Part shown: piece after piece, positions 17,786 through 26,074 of the stretch
Layout: every line of letters begins with the position of its first letter
How positions within the stretch are numbered: the first letter of the stretch is position 1
Source: Hyphomicrobiales bacterium
GTDB lineage: Bacteria > Pseudomonadota > Alphaproteobacteria > Rhizobiales > Rhizobiaceae
Direction of reading: 5' to 3'
NCBI GenBank assembly: GCA_900472485.1
Contig: UCII01000026.1
Coordinates: 62,001-126,000 of the forward strand
Length of the DNA: 64,000 nucleotides
The notes under the pieces: model-generated
What the model saw: the letters and a program-made list of their open reading frames with translations, nothing else
Told to the model about the DNA's origin: nothing
Database searches by the model: none
Position numbers and translations under genes: made by a program

Positions 17786-18201
17786 AGGATGCGGCTCGCC
17801 TGCTCTGGCGTCGGCAGCCAGCATGTCTCCCGCTTGCCGAAGATGCGGTAGCGATTGCGGGCAAGCCATAGGTAGATCGGATCGCGCAGCATGCGAGGTA
17901 CGATGCGCAGCACGGAAATCGCCTTCCAGGGCCAGCCGAGGCCGGCATAGATGGCCAGCACCGCGTCGCTGTCGCGCAATACCTTTGCGCCGTCGACGAT
18001 GATGAGGCTGTCGGGATCGGCGGGATCCATGCCGCAGCGGCGATAGAGCGCGATGCCGGTTTCATTCTGCATGGAGGCAAGACGGAAACGACCAAGATGG
18101 TCATGACGAAGCACGAACTGGACGTTGGCGGTACACAGGACGCACATGGCGTCAAAGACGATGATCGGCCCTTGATGGTCGCTGATGGTGCTTTTGTTCA
18201 T
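17782..18201 (-). CDS. DCC-family thiol-disulfide oxidoreductase-like protein
   Basis: 139 residues. The family name comes from an N-terminal Asp plus Cys-x-x-Cys; here it is FDAMCVLCTANVQF at about residues 16-29, with a DGAKVLRDSDAVLAI segment and the closing YRIFGKRETC typical of the family. It resembles a thioredoxin-like redox protein. It overlaps the start of the saccharopine-dehydrogenase-like gene, so the two are translationally coupled and probably act together. Confidence 0.88.
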   Translation of the reverse strand: MNKSTISDHQGPIIVFDAMCVLCTANVQFVLRHDHLGRFRLASMQNETGIALYRRCGMDPADPDSLIIVDGAKVLRDSDAVLAIYAGLGWPWKAISVLRIVPRMLRDPIYLWLARNRYRIFGKRETCWLPTPEQASRIL

Positions 18202-18381
18202 GCTGGCGGCGTCTTTTTCCGTAAACCAGTCTCGCCACAGCTTTGACCAGTTGCATTGCCGCCGTCAATTGCACGTTTCTGTGGGCTGCCATGTCAAACC
18301 GGCAAACGACTGTACGCTTTGCATCTTAGGGCTAGGCAACGGAAGGATGGAGGGAAGCGAGATCGATCTGTCGATTGGCAT

Positions 18382-18408
18382 GCGGCCCGATCTGCAAGAT
18401 CGGGCCGC
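18382..18408. terminator. Hairpin downstream of the GCG_CRPN gene
   Basis: A perfect 12-bp stem (18382-18393 with 18397-18408) has a three-base loop and lies 20 bp beyond the stop of the minus-strand GCG_CRPN gene. No T-run follows, so its terminator role is inferred from position. Confidence 0.55.
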
Positions 18409-18428
18409 GCACATCGCGGAAGAGTGGC

Positions 18429-18683
18429 TTAGCGATAACGCCAGCCACCATGCCACCACTCGCGATGCACCCAATAGCGATGCCCATCCCAATAGCCACG
18501 ACCGGGGTAGAAGATGCCATAGGCCGGAACCGCCGGCACGACGACGACGGGTCGCCCGTCCGGGCGGCAGTAGCCATACGGGTTGCGATGCCAACCGATG
18601 CCGCATCCATCGCGGGCCTCGGCTGGCGAAATGGCCGCAAGGCAGGCGGTCGCGACAAAGGCCAGCAAAATGATCTTTTTCAT
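18429..18683 (-). CDS. Small secreted GCG_CRPN-type protein
   Basis: 84 residues. A signal peptide (MKKIILLAFVATACLAAISP, cleaved near AEA) precedes DGCGIGWHRNPYGYCRPDG, the GCG...CRPN element that defines this alphaproteobacterial family. A Val/Pro linker and a Trp-, His-, Arg- and Tyr-rich tail follow. It is expected in the periplasm or envelope, and its function is unknown. It has its own downstream hairpin and no obvious operon partner. Confidence 0.85.
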   Translation of the reverse strand: MKKIILLAFVATACLAAISPAEARDGCGIGWHRNPYGYCRPDGRPVVVVPAVPAYGIFYPGRGYWDGHRYWVHREWWHGGWRYR

Positions 18684-18858
18684 GATGTCCTCATTCGTCC
18701 TTGAAGAGCTTCAAGCTGTTATCCCTTCAGCGCTTAAACGACGGCGAGAGACAAATCCGTCGCTGCACGGTGATGATTTTGCATTGGGTGAGAAAGGGTG
18801 GCATCGGCCGTGCCGAAGCAGACAAATGAGGCGGGAAAGCTATACTCGCCTGAAGGGA

Positions 18859-19800
18859 TCAGGATCGAATTTCAAGGCTACGAGATGCCAGACGGGCCTG
18901 CGATGGGCACGATTTTGCTGCAGGCACCGTTTTCTTGCCGATCATCGGCACTCGCCGGATCAAGGCGCGCAGCACAGCGAGAATTGCCTTGTATTGCTCC
19001 CCAGGACACAAGCGGCCATTGGAATCATAGGCAAACAGGAGGCGGCGCTGGGCGAATGCGTGTGCCAGCCAGAAGGTAAAGGCGACGCCGACGCCCCAGC
19101 CCATTAGCGTATCGCTTGCCCAATGCGCGCCGACCCATTGGCGCGACAGGCAGATCAGGATGCCGATCGGCATGAAGACGGGGCGAAGGCGGGGAAAGAC
19201 GAGCGCCAGCGACATCGCCATGGCGCCGGCCGTTGCCGAATGTCCGGAGGGAAAGGAGGCGAAGTCGGCATGGAAGGCAAAGGGTCGGAAAGAGAAGGCG
19301 CCGTTCGTATCCAGCAGTTCCGGCCTGGCGCGACCGATGATGTTCTTGGCGAGCGAATCGACAATGCCGCCGCCGGCGACCGCCAGGAAGATGAAGGCAG
19401 CGGCCGTGGCGATGAGATCAGCGCCCGTTCGCATGGATTTCCGCAGTTTGTGCGCGGGCGCGAGGATTGCAAAAATCAGCAGCGCACCGCTGAATGAGAG
19501 CACCAGAAGCCCGGTACCGAGGCTGCTGATCCACTTCGCCGTCCCACGCAACTGCGCGGGAAAAGACTTCATCCAGATGCCCAAGGGATAATCGGCCGCC
19601 CACATGACGAGCAATGACAGCGCGAGGAAAATGGCGATGACGACGATCGGGCGCTCGAGAAAAGCACGATTTGCAGGGGGCTTGATGGTCGGAGTGTTGA
19701 AGAAGCAGCGAAGGCCCCCAGCCATGCGTCTGCGACCGGTGTCGGCGGAACGCTCCAGCATTTCTTTTATGGCCTCTCGGCCTCGCTGCCATGCCTGCAT
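18859..19800 (-). CDS. PAP2-family membrane phosphatase
   Basis: 313 residues with about six transmembrane helices. It carries the three-part PAP2 active site: K-x6-RP (Lys152 to Pro160, KNIIGRARP), PSGH (184-187 in FPSGHSA) and SR-x5-H-x3-D (Ser219, Arg220, His226, Asp230). Such enzymes remove phosphate from lipid phosphates such as undecaprenyl pyrophosphate, phosphatidic acid or lipid A. The substrate is not predictable here. A 365-bp gap separates it from the divergent GAF/Fis regulator. Confidence 0.9.
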   Translation of the reverse strand: MQAWQRGREAIKEMLERSADTGRRRMAGGLRCFFNTPTIKPPANRAFLERPIVVIAIFLALSLLVMWAADYPLGIWMKSFPAQLRGTAKWISSLGTGLLVLSFSGALLIFAILAPAHKLRKSMRTGADLIATAAAFIFLAVAGGGIVDSLAKNIIGRARPELLDTNGAFSFRPFAFHADFASFPSGHSATAGAMAMSLALVFPRLRPVFMPIGILICLSRQWVGAHWASDTLMGWGVGVAFTFWLAHAFAQRRLLFAYDSNGRLCPGEQYKAILAVLRALIRRVPMIGKKTVPAAKSCPSQARLASRSLEIRS

Positions 19801-20165
19801 AAAGCCGACTTTCCATTGCTGTCGAGACAGCCGCTCGTGGAGCTGGGCTCACCAATCGCCTTCCGCTCCGTTTCCCTTGGAAAAAAGCTGCTACAGCAAC
19901 ACGCTGACAGGCGCCTGAAAGGTCTCGATTGGCGGGTCAGATCTCGGTTGCGTGGGCGGCAAGCCAAAATGCACGGCATCGGCCAGACAGCTTCGATTGT
20001 TGGACCGTGCAGTCATGGGCTGAAGAAAGGTGTGGCGCTGAAAAAGACCGTGCCGTCAACAAGGTAGCCGCTGAATTCCGCGATCCCGGACGAAAGCCGC
20101 CGGGAGGATTGCTTCAATGGCCATTTTTAGCGACAATTGGACCAGCGTTCGGTGGGAGGAGCCAA
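19801..20165. other. 365-bp gap between divergent PAP2 and GAF/Fis genes
   Basis: No gene is supported. A short frame from 20117 has a GGGAGG upstream but overlaps the regulator in another frame and resembles no protein. I see no long repeat or hairpin. The stretch presumably holds the two divergent promoters. Confidence 0.5.
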
Positions 20166-21119
20166 ATGCACGACTATTCCGCACATGCGGATCAGGTTTA
20201 CGCGTCGGCGCAATCCGCGGCGGCGAGTTCGTCAGTTGTGGCTTCCTGGCGACGGTGCATGGTCATGCATCGTCTTGCGCCGGAGGAGAAGCGTCTGCCG
20301 ATGCGCTTGACCAGCCAGGAATTTCAAACGGCGTTGGAGCGATCGGAACTGCTGGTTGCCGAAGCTGCCAATGAGTTGGATCGCCTGTTTCTCGCGGTCG
20401 GCAAAGCCGGTTGCTGCCTGCTTCTGACCGACCGCAACGGTATCGCGCTGGAACGCCGCGGCGCTGCCGGCGACGACAAGGAGTTCCACGATCTCGGCCT
20501 ATGGACCGGATCCGTCTGGACGGAGGCGAGCATCGGCACCAACGGCATCGGCACAGCGCTTGCCGATGAGCGGGCCGTTGCGATCTTTCGCGACCAGCAC
20601 TTCTTCTGCTCCAACATCAATCTCAGCTGCACCACGGCGCCGATCCGCGATCATCGCGGCCAGCTTGCTGGCGCGCTCGACATTTCCACCTGCCGCGACG
20701 ACGTGAATGATGCGACATTGGCGATCCTGTCACAGACGGTGCGCGACGCGGCAGTGCGCATCGAGCTCAATCTTTTCCGCAGCGCCTTTGCCGGTGCCCG
20801 TTTCGTCATGGTGCCGACGGATACCGCGTCCACTTCGGCACTGCTGGCGGTCGACCGCAACGACCTCGTGCTCGGCGCGACCCGCGCGGCCCGCCTAGCG
20901 TTGAAGCTCGACGATCATCGCATTGCCGCGGGCATTCCGGCCTCCGATGTTCTTCGCGAGCAGCAAGGGGCCGCAGGCGAGGATCTGGTCGAAGCAGAAC
21001 GCGCGGCCTTGCTCAGGGCTCTTTCGCGTGCCAACGGCAATGTGTCCCAGGCGGCCACGGCGCTCGGCATGAGCCGCTCGACGCTGCACCGGAAGATGAA
21101 GCGGCTTAATCTGCACTGA
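20166..21119 (+). CDS. GAF/Fis transcriptional regulator lacking the AAA+ domain (AcoR-like)
   Basis: 317 residues. The N-terminal part (SWRRCMVMHRL, then a GAF-like domain with WTEASIGTNGIGTALADERA and CTTAPIRDHRGQLAGALDIS) matches the sensor half of AcoR-type activators. The C-terminal 45 residues are a Fis-type helix-turn-helix (RALSRANGNVSQAATALGMS). The sigma-54 AAA+ ATPase module that normally lies between them is absent, so it should not activate sigma-54 promoters. I chose the ATG at 20166 because GGAGGAG precedes it. It sits just before an aldehyde dehydrogenase whose promoter carries a clear palindrome. Confidence 0.85.
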   Translation: MHDYSAHADQVYASAQSAAASSSVVASWRRCMVMHRLAPEEKRLPMRLTSQEFQTALERSELLVAEAANELDRLFLAVGKAGCCLLLTDRNGIALERRGAAGDDKEFHDLGLWTGSVWTEASIGTNGIGTALADERAVAIFRDQHFFCSNINLSCTTAPIRDHRGQLAGALDISTCRDDVNDATLAILSQTVRDAAVRIELNLFRSAFAGARFVMVPTDTASTSALLAVDRNDLVLGATRAARLALKLDDHRIAAGIPASDVLREQQGAAGEDLVEAERAALLRALSRANGNVSQAATALGMSRSTLHRKMKRLNLH

Positions 21120-21149
21120 AGCGCCACAAAGCGCATTCGATCTGGCGGA

Positions 21150-21167
21150 TGTCGCATAGTTGCGACA
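21150..21167. promoter_or_regulatory. Palindromic operator TGTCGCA-N4-TGCGACA upstream of the aldehyde dehydrogenase
   Basis: A perfect 7-bp inverted repeat with a four-base centre lies about 105 bp before the aldehyde dehydrogenase start and 30 bp after the regulator stop. The GAF/Fis protein is dimeric by family, so this is its likely binding site. Confidence 0.65.
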
Positions 21168-21272
21168 CTGTGCGCTGCAGCACGCTAGGCGCCCCCTATC
21201 TCCTGTCGCGATATGCCCGCAGACTTCTCCCATCGGTTCGCTTATCGAACCTGCCGACCAAGGGAGGATGGC

Positions 21273-22781
21273 ATGCTGCATCAAAAGATCGTGGAATCTC
21301 CGTTCAAGCTGAAATATGGCAACTATATCGGCGGCCAATGGCGCGAGCCGATCGCTGGCAAGTATTTCGACAACCTCACGCCGATCACCGGCGGCAAGAT
21401 CTGCGAAATACCGCGCTCCGACGAAAAGGACATCAACGCCGCGCTCGATGCCGCCCATGCGGCAAAGGACAAGTGGGGGCGGACGTCTACCACCGAGCGC
21501 TCCAATATCCTGATGAAGATCGCCCAGCGCATGGAAGACAAGCTGGAAGTGCTGGCTCAGGCCGAAAGCTGGGACAATGGCAAGCCGATCCGCGAGACCA
21601 TGGCGGCCGACATTCCGCTTGCCATCGACCATTTCCGCTACTTCGCCTCCTGCATCCGCGCCCAGGAAGGCTCGATCGGCGAGATCGACCACGATACCGT
21701 CGCCTACCATTTCCATGAGCCGCTTGGCGTCGTCGGCCAGATCATTCCCTGGAACTTCCCGATCCTGATGGCGGCCTGGAAGCTTGCGCCGGCGCTTGCC
21801 GCCGGCAATTGCGTCATCATCAAACCGGCCGAGCAGACACCAGCCTCGCTTCTGGTCTGGGCTGAGCTGGTTGGCGATCTCCTGCCGCCGGGCGTGCTCA
21901 ACATCGTCAACGGCTTCGGCCTCGAGGCCGGCAAACCATTGGCGACCAGCCCGCGCATCGCCAAGATCGCTTTCACCGGCGAGACGACGACCGGCCGGCT
22001 GATCATGCAATATGCCAGCCAGAACCTCATCCCCGTCACGCTCGAGCTCGGCGGCAAGTCGCCGAACATCTTCTTTGCCGATGTCGCGGCCGAAGACGAT
22101 GATTTCTTCGATAAGGCGCTCGAAGGCTTTGCAATGTTCGCGCTTAACCAAGGCGAAGTCTGCACATGCCCGAGCCGCGCGCTGATCCAGGAATCGGTCT
22201 ACGACCGCTTCATGGAGCGTGCCATTAAGCGCGTGGAAGCCATCAAGCAGGGCAATCCACTTGATGCCGCAACCATGATCGGCGCGCAGGCATCGAGCGA
22301 GCAGATGGAGAAGATCCTCTCTTATCTCGATATCGGCAAACAGGAAGGCGCCGAAGTGCTGACGGGCGGCGCGCGCGCCGATCTCGGCGGCGAGCTGTCG
22401 GGCGGCTATTACATCAAGCCGACCATCTTCAAGGGTCACAACAAGATGCGTGTGTTCCAGGAGGAGATCTTCGGCCCGGTCGTATCGGTCACGACCTTCA
22501 AGGATGAGAAGGAAGCGCTCGAAATCGCCAATGACACGCTCTACGGCCTCGGCGCCGGCGTGTGGACCCGTGACGGCAACCGCGCCTATCGCTTCGGCCG
22601 GGAGATCCAGGCCGGCCGCGTCTGGACGAATTGCTATCACGCCTATCCGGCGCACGCAGCCTTCGGCGGCTACAAGCAATCGGGCATCGGGCGTGAGACG
22701 CACAAGATGATGCTCGATCACTACCAGCAGACCAAGAACATGCTGGTCAGCTATAGCCCGAAGGCGCTCGGCTTCTTCTAA
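21273..22781 (+). CDS. NAD-dependent aldehyde dehydrogenase (AcoD/ExaC-like)
   Basis: 502 residues. The active-site Cys297 lies in NQGEVCTCPSRALI, the catalytic Glu in TLELGGKSPN, and the cofactor fold in PWNFPILMAAWKLAPALAAG with TGETTTGRLI. Close sequence features (PFKLKYGNYIGGQW and the GEVCTCPSR form) point to the acetaldehyde / short-chain aldehyde group that oxidises aldehydes to acids. AGGGAGG precedes the ATG at 21273. A palindrome lies in its promoter and a hairpin separates it from the DUF779 gene, a frequent partner of this dehydrogenase group. Confidence 0.92.
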   Translation: MLHQKIVESPFKLKYGNYIGGQWREPIAGKYFDNLTPITGGKICEIPRSDEKDINAALDAAHAAKDKWGRTSTTERSNILMKIAQRMEDKLEVLAQAESWDNGKPIRETMAADIPLAIDHFRYFASCIRAQEGSIGEIDHDTVAYHFHEPLGVVGQIIPWNFPILMAAWKLAPALAAGNCVIIKPAEQTPASLLVWAELVGDLLPPGVLNIVNGFGLEAGKPLATSPRIAKIAFTGETTTGRLIMQYASQNLIPVTLELGGKSPNIFFADVAAEDDDFFDKALEGFAMFALNQGEVCTCPSRALIQESVYDRFMERAIKRVEAIKQGNPLDAATMIGAQASSEQMEKILSYLDIGKQEGAEVLTGGARADLGGELSGGYYIKPTIFKGHNKMRVFQEEIFGPVVSVTTFKDEKEALEIANDTLYGLGAGVWTRDGNRAYRFGREIQAGRVWTNCYHAYPAHAAFGGYKQSGIGRETHKMMLDHYQQTKNMLVSYSPKALGFF

Positions 22782-22802
22782 AGTTCTCCCAACCAAGCGA
22801 AC

Positions 22803-22830
22803 AAGGCTCCCGACTGCGGCCGGGAGCCTT
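22803..22830. terminator. Intercistronic hairpin
   Basis: A perfect 10-bp stem (22803-22812 with 22821-22830) with an eight-base loop lies between the aldehyde dehydrogenase and DUF779 genes. There is no immediate T-run, so it may be partial termination or mRNA stabilisation. Confidence 0.6.
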
Positions 22831-22862
22831 CAAGCATTTTCGGGGAGTGATGGAGGATCATC

Positions 22863-23255
22863 ATGGATCACAGTGGATCGGCGCCGCGGGTGCTCGCGAC
22901 CGACAAGGCGCTCGAGCTTATCCGCGAGATACAGCAGGACCATCCGGATATCCTGTTTCATCAGTCGGGCGGGTGCTGCGACGGCTCTTCGCCGATGTGC
23001 TATCCGGCAAGCGAATTCATGATCGGCGACAATGACGTCAAGCTTGGAGAGATCGGCGGCGTACCGGTCTATATCAGCGGCAGCCAGTTCGAAGCGTGGA
23101 AACACACGCAGCTCATCATCGACGTCGTGCCGGGACGCGGCGGCATGTTCTCCCTCGACAATGGGCGGGAGAAGCGGTTTCTGACCCGCTCGCGCCTCTT
23201 CGGCGGCGGCGAGGCCTGCGCAATCCCGGACATCAGCCGTTCGCCGGCGCAATAG
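22863..23255 (+). CDS. DUF779 family protein
   Basis: 130 residues. It opens with RVLATDKALELIREIQQDH and has the conserved cysteine cluster HQSGGCCDGSSPMCYP and the tail TRSRLFGGGEAC, which identify DUF779. The function is unknown, but the family is regularly found beside aldehyde dehydrogenases, as here, so an accessory role in aldehyde oxidation or metal/redox binding is inferred. GGAGG precedes the ATG. Confidence 0.9.
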   Translation: MDHSGSAPRVLATDKALELIREIQQDHPDILFHQSGGCCDGSSPMCYPASEFMIGDNDVKLGEIGGVPVYISGSQFEAWKHTQLIIDVVPGRGGMFSLDNGREKRFLTRSRLFGGGEACAIPDISRSPAQ

Positions 23256-23349
23256 GCAGGGTCATAAACGGCGTGTAGTATTCGCCTAATACCCGCAAGC
23301 ACAGGCGCTTTGCTAGACTGCCGTCCGTTGGTTTTGAGGGAGGAAGACG

Positions 23350-23946
23350 ATGCCAGCAGCAAAGATTTTGATGATCACTGGTGATTTCACCGAAGACTAT
23401 GAAACCATGGTGCCGTTCCAGACGCTGCTTGCCTGCGGCTACACGGTTCATGCCGTCTGCCCGGGCAAGAATGCCGGCGAGACGGTGGCAACGGCCATTC
23501 ATGATTTCGAAGGCGATCAGACCTATTCCGAGAAGCGCGGTCATAATTTCGCATTGAATGCGACATTCGCCAGCATCCGCACTGAGGATTACGACGCACT
23601 TGTCATTCCGGGCGGTCGCGCGCCGGAATATCTGCGCCTGAATCCAGAGGTCATCAAGGCCGTTCAGCACTTCTTCGAGGCGGACAAGCCGGTTGCCGCC
23701 ATCTGCCACGGCGCGCAATTGCTGAGTGCTGCCGGTGTCCTCAAGGGACGCACCTGCTCGGCCTATCCCGCCTGCCGTCCCGAGGTGGAGCTAGCCGGCG
23801 GCATCTATGCCGACATCGCTATCAATGACGCCGTTGCCGATGGCAATCTCGTGACCGCACCGGCATGGCCGGCGCATCCGTCATGGCTGCGTCAATTCAT
23901 GGCCGTGCTGGATGCCAATGCCTTGTCGGCGGCAAACGCCGCTTGA
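23350..23946 (+). CDS. DJ-1/PfpI-family protein
   Basis: 198 residues in a glutamine-amidotransferase-like fold. The nucleophile elbow has Cys119 in AAICHGAQLL, with an upstream acidic residue in GDFTEDYE and the loop LVIPGGRAPEYL. Members act as deglycases, proteases or chaperones; the length and motifs fit the PfpI branch. GGAGGAAGACG precedes the ATG. It is followed 18 bp later by a ribbon-helix-helix gene on the same strand. Confidence 0.9.
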   Translation: MPAAKILMITGDFTEDYETMVPFQTLLACGYTVHAVCPGKNAGETVATAIHDFEGDQTYSEKRGHNFALNATFASIRTEDYDALVIPGGRAPEYLRLNPEVIKAVQHFFEADKPVAAICHGAQLLSAAGVLKGRTCSAYPACRPEVELAGGIYADIAINDAVADGNLVTAPAWPAHPSWLRQFMAVLDANALSAANAA

Positions 23947-23964
23947 AACTTAAGGGAGACGCGC

Positions 23965-24315
23965 ATGTGCGAATTGTTCATCAAGGCCGATGCCAGGCTC
24001 TGGGAAAGTACCACGCGCTCCCTGCGCATCGACGGCATGGTGACCAGCGTCAGACTGGAAAACTTCTTCTGGTCGAAGCTGGAGGAAATTGCCCGGCGTG
24101 ACGGCATGAACGTGGTGCAGCTGATTACCAAGCTGCACCATGAATCAATCGATGCCGGCCATGATCTCGGCAATTTCACCTCGTTCCTGCGGGTCTGCTG
24201 CGCACGCTATCTCGACCTGCAATTGGCCGGCGACATTTCGAACGATCTTTCCCAGCCGATCGCTAGCGTCGACGCGCCCGCCATTCTTGGCCGCGAACGT
24301 CTGAAGTATCATTGA
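23965..24315 (+). CDS. Ribbon-helix-helix domain protein
   Basis: 116 residues. The segment MVTSVRLENFFWSKLEEIAR followed by GMNVVQLITKLHHE has the strand-helix-helix pattern of the RHH_4 domain, and NFTSFLRVCCARYLDLQ is typical of the alphaproteobacterial form. It is probably a small DNA-binding protein. AGGGAGA precedes the ATG. It is likely co-transcribed with the DJ-1-like gene and ends eight bases before the convergent TetR gene. Confidence 0.85.
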   Translation: MCELFIKADARLWESTTRSLRIDGMVTSVRLENFFWSKLEEIARRDGMNVVQLITKLHHESIDAGHDLGNFTSFLRVCCARYLDLQLAGDISNDLSQPIASVDAPAILGRERLKYH

Positions 24316-24323
24316 GCGTACGA

Positions 24324-24941
24324 CTACGCCGCGCCCGGGAGGCGGCGTTCGGGTGCTCTTGCGGCCGACAATCGTTCGGCAATCAGCCGTGCTGCCGCAT
24401 CCGCAGCGGTTTCCATGTAGCTCGGATCGCGATGGAGCAGCACGACGGCAAAGGAGCCGTCGAGCAGCAGCATGATCTGGCGCGCGAGCGGCAGGGCATT
24501 GTTGCCCGCACCCGCCTCCGTGAAGACCGATCCCAGCCACTCCTCTACGCGCTTCTTGTGAGCGCGCGCCGCAACCAGGGCGGGATGGCCGGGGAGGTTG
24601 ATGAGTTCCACCGAAGTCCGCAGAAAACCACAGCCCTTCCATTTGGCGCTGCGCGCCGATTGCGCCAGCTGGCGGAAAATGCCAGCAACCTTTTCTGAAA
24701 TGTCGCCTTCGGTTTCCTCGAACCAGCGCTTGAAGATCGCTAGGTTCGGTTCATCGCGCGCTTGCAGATAGGCGGCGATCAGATCGTCCTTGCTGCGGAA
24801 ATGATAATAAAGGGTGCGCTTGGTGACGCCCGCTTTCTCTGCGATGGCGTCGACGCTGATCGCACGAATGCCGTCGCTGTGGAAGAGTTTTGCGGCGGCC
24901 TGAAGAACGCGTTCGCGTGTCGGCAGGGAACTGTCTCTCAT
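24324..24941 (-). CDS. TetR-family transcriptional regulator
   Basis: 205 residues. The N-terminal domain TRERVLQAAAKLFHSDGIRA and the recognition helix KAGVTKRTLYYHFRSKDDLI are standard TetR. The C-terminal half is helical, with a tail like that of aldehyde- and quinone-responsive members (KWKGCGFLRTSVEL). It is divergent from an alpha/beta hydrolase gene, and the 61-bp gap holds an inverted repeat, so I infer it represses itself and the hydrolase. Confidence 0.92.
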   Translation of the reverse strand: MRDSSLPTRERVLQAAAKLFHSDGIRAISVDAIAEKAGVTKRTLYYHFRSKDDLIAAYLQARDEPNLAIFKRWFEETEGDISEKVAGIFRQLAQSARSAKWKGCGFLRTSVELINLPGHPALVAARAHKKRVEEWLGSVFTEAGAGNNALPLARQIMLLLDGSFAVVLLHRDPSYMETAADAAARLIAERLSAARAPERRLPGAA

Positions 24942-24948
24942 GGCTCAA

Positions 24949-24972
24949 TGTATACCGGGTAGTGAATATACA
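24949..24972. promoter_or_regulatory. Inverted repeat TGTATA-N12-TATACA between TetR and hydrolase genes
   Basis: The two 6-bp arms (24949-24954 and 24967-24972) flank an inner TACCGGGTA near-palindrome. It starts eight bases from the TetR start codon, the usual place and size for an autoregulatory TetR operator. Confidence 0.55.
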
Positions 24973-25002
24973 CAACGCGGCGATCGTCCCATCCTGGCGC
25001 CC

Positions 25003-25923
25003 ATGAGCCAGCAACCTCGACCATCCTTGAATGAAAGCAGTCTTTCGATTTCCATCCCCTGTCGCGATGGCGTCGTTCTCGGCGGCCATCTTTGGCAGGG
25101 GGAGACGAAAAGGCCGGACGGTAGCGTCATCATCAATCCGGCCACCGGGGTTCTCGCGCGCTATTATCACCGCTATGCGCGATTCTTGGCGCGGCATGGG
25201 TTCGATGTCCTGACTTTCGATTATCGCGGTATCGGCCAATCGCGCCCGCAACGGCTCCGCGGATCCCGCTATCGCTGGCGGGATTGGGGCGAGCAGGATT
25301 TCGATGCCGCGCTTCGGCTGATGGCCGACCATCGTCGCAACGGTCCGCTTTTGGTGGTGGGTCACAGCGTCGGCGGGTTCCTGCCGGGATTGGCTGAGAA
25401 TGCCCCGGAGGTCGACAGGATGCTGACGGTCGGAGCTCAATATGCCTGGTGGGGCGATTACATGCCGAGCAGGCGGGCCGCTCTGTTCCTCAAATGGCAT
25501 GTCGCTATGCCTGTGATGACTGCGCTCTGCGGCTACTTCCCGGGCCGGCGGCTTGGCTGGCTGGAGGATCTGCCGAAAGGCGTGGCAAACGAGTGGAGCT
25601 TTCGTGGCCCCAGGTTCGAGCGTAGTCATCCCGCGGGCGAGAGGTGGGAGGTGCTGCGGCGAATGAGCGCCGTCAGAGCGTCGATCCTGGCCGTTGCCGT
25701 TTCGGACGACGAACTCGGCACCGTGCCGGCAATTCGCCGCACATTGAATTATTATACCGGCGCGCAACGCCAGTCGGTGCTGCTCCGTCCGGTTGATTTC
25801 AATAGGGACGCAATCGGCCATTTCGGCCTGTTTCACGATAGCCATGCTGCCGGTTTCTGGGTCGATACGCTGTCGTGGCTTCGGGAGGGCCGCAATCCTT
25901 GGCCGGCATCCGAGCTGAAATAG
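25003..25923 (+). CDS. Alpha/beta hydrolase (serine hydrolase)
   Basis: 306 residues. The nucleophile elbow GHSVGGF lies near residue 122, an oxyanion-region sequence (PATGVLARYYHRYARFLARH) comes earlier, and a C-terminal HFGLFHD supplies a candidate catalytic His. The fold matches the S33-like hydrolase group. I chose the ATG at 25003 because an earlier in-frame start would begin at the TetR start and include the operator. It is divergent from the TetR regulator, which probably controls it. The substrate is unknown. Confidence 0.85.
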   Translation: MSQQPRPSLNESSLSISIPCRDGVVLGGHLWQGETKRPDGSVIINPATGVLARYYHRYARFLARHGFDVLTFDYRGIGQSRPQRLRGSRYRWRDWGEQDFDAALRLMADHRRNGPLLVVGHSVGGFLPGLAENAPEVDRMLTVGAQYAWWGDYMPSRRAALFLKWHVAMPVMTALCGYFPGRRLGWLEDLPKGVANEWSFRGPRFERSHPAGERWEVLRRMSAVRASILAVAVSDDELGTVPAIRRTLNYYTGAQRQSVLLRPVDFNRDAIGHFGLFHDSHAAGFWVDTLSWLREGRNPWPASELK

Positions 25924-26074
25924 GAACGCCGAGTGTCCGTATCGGCTCCTAGCTCCGCGCTTGTTGCAGAGGCTGATTGTCTCGGGTAGATGCCACTCAC
26001 AGATCGTGAATGAGATGAAGTCAGGCGTTTGCCGGCTTTGAATGCTCAAAGAAACCTTTAGGATGGAGTTTGGC

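Noticed and set aside
20117..20374. 85-codon frame with a good upstream ribosome site
   Set aside because: It overlaps the GAF/Fis regulator in another frame, and its sequence does not look like protein.
21143..21164. Possible sigma-54 promoter (TGGC and TTGC) before the aldehyde dehydrogenase
   Set aside because: The spacing between the two elements is about six bases too long, and the adjacent regulator lacks the sigma-54 ATPase domain.
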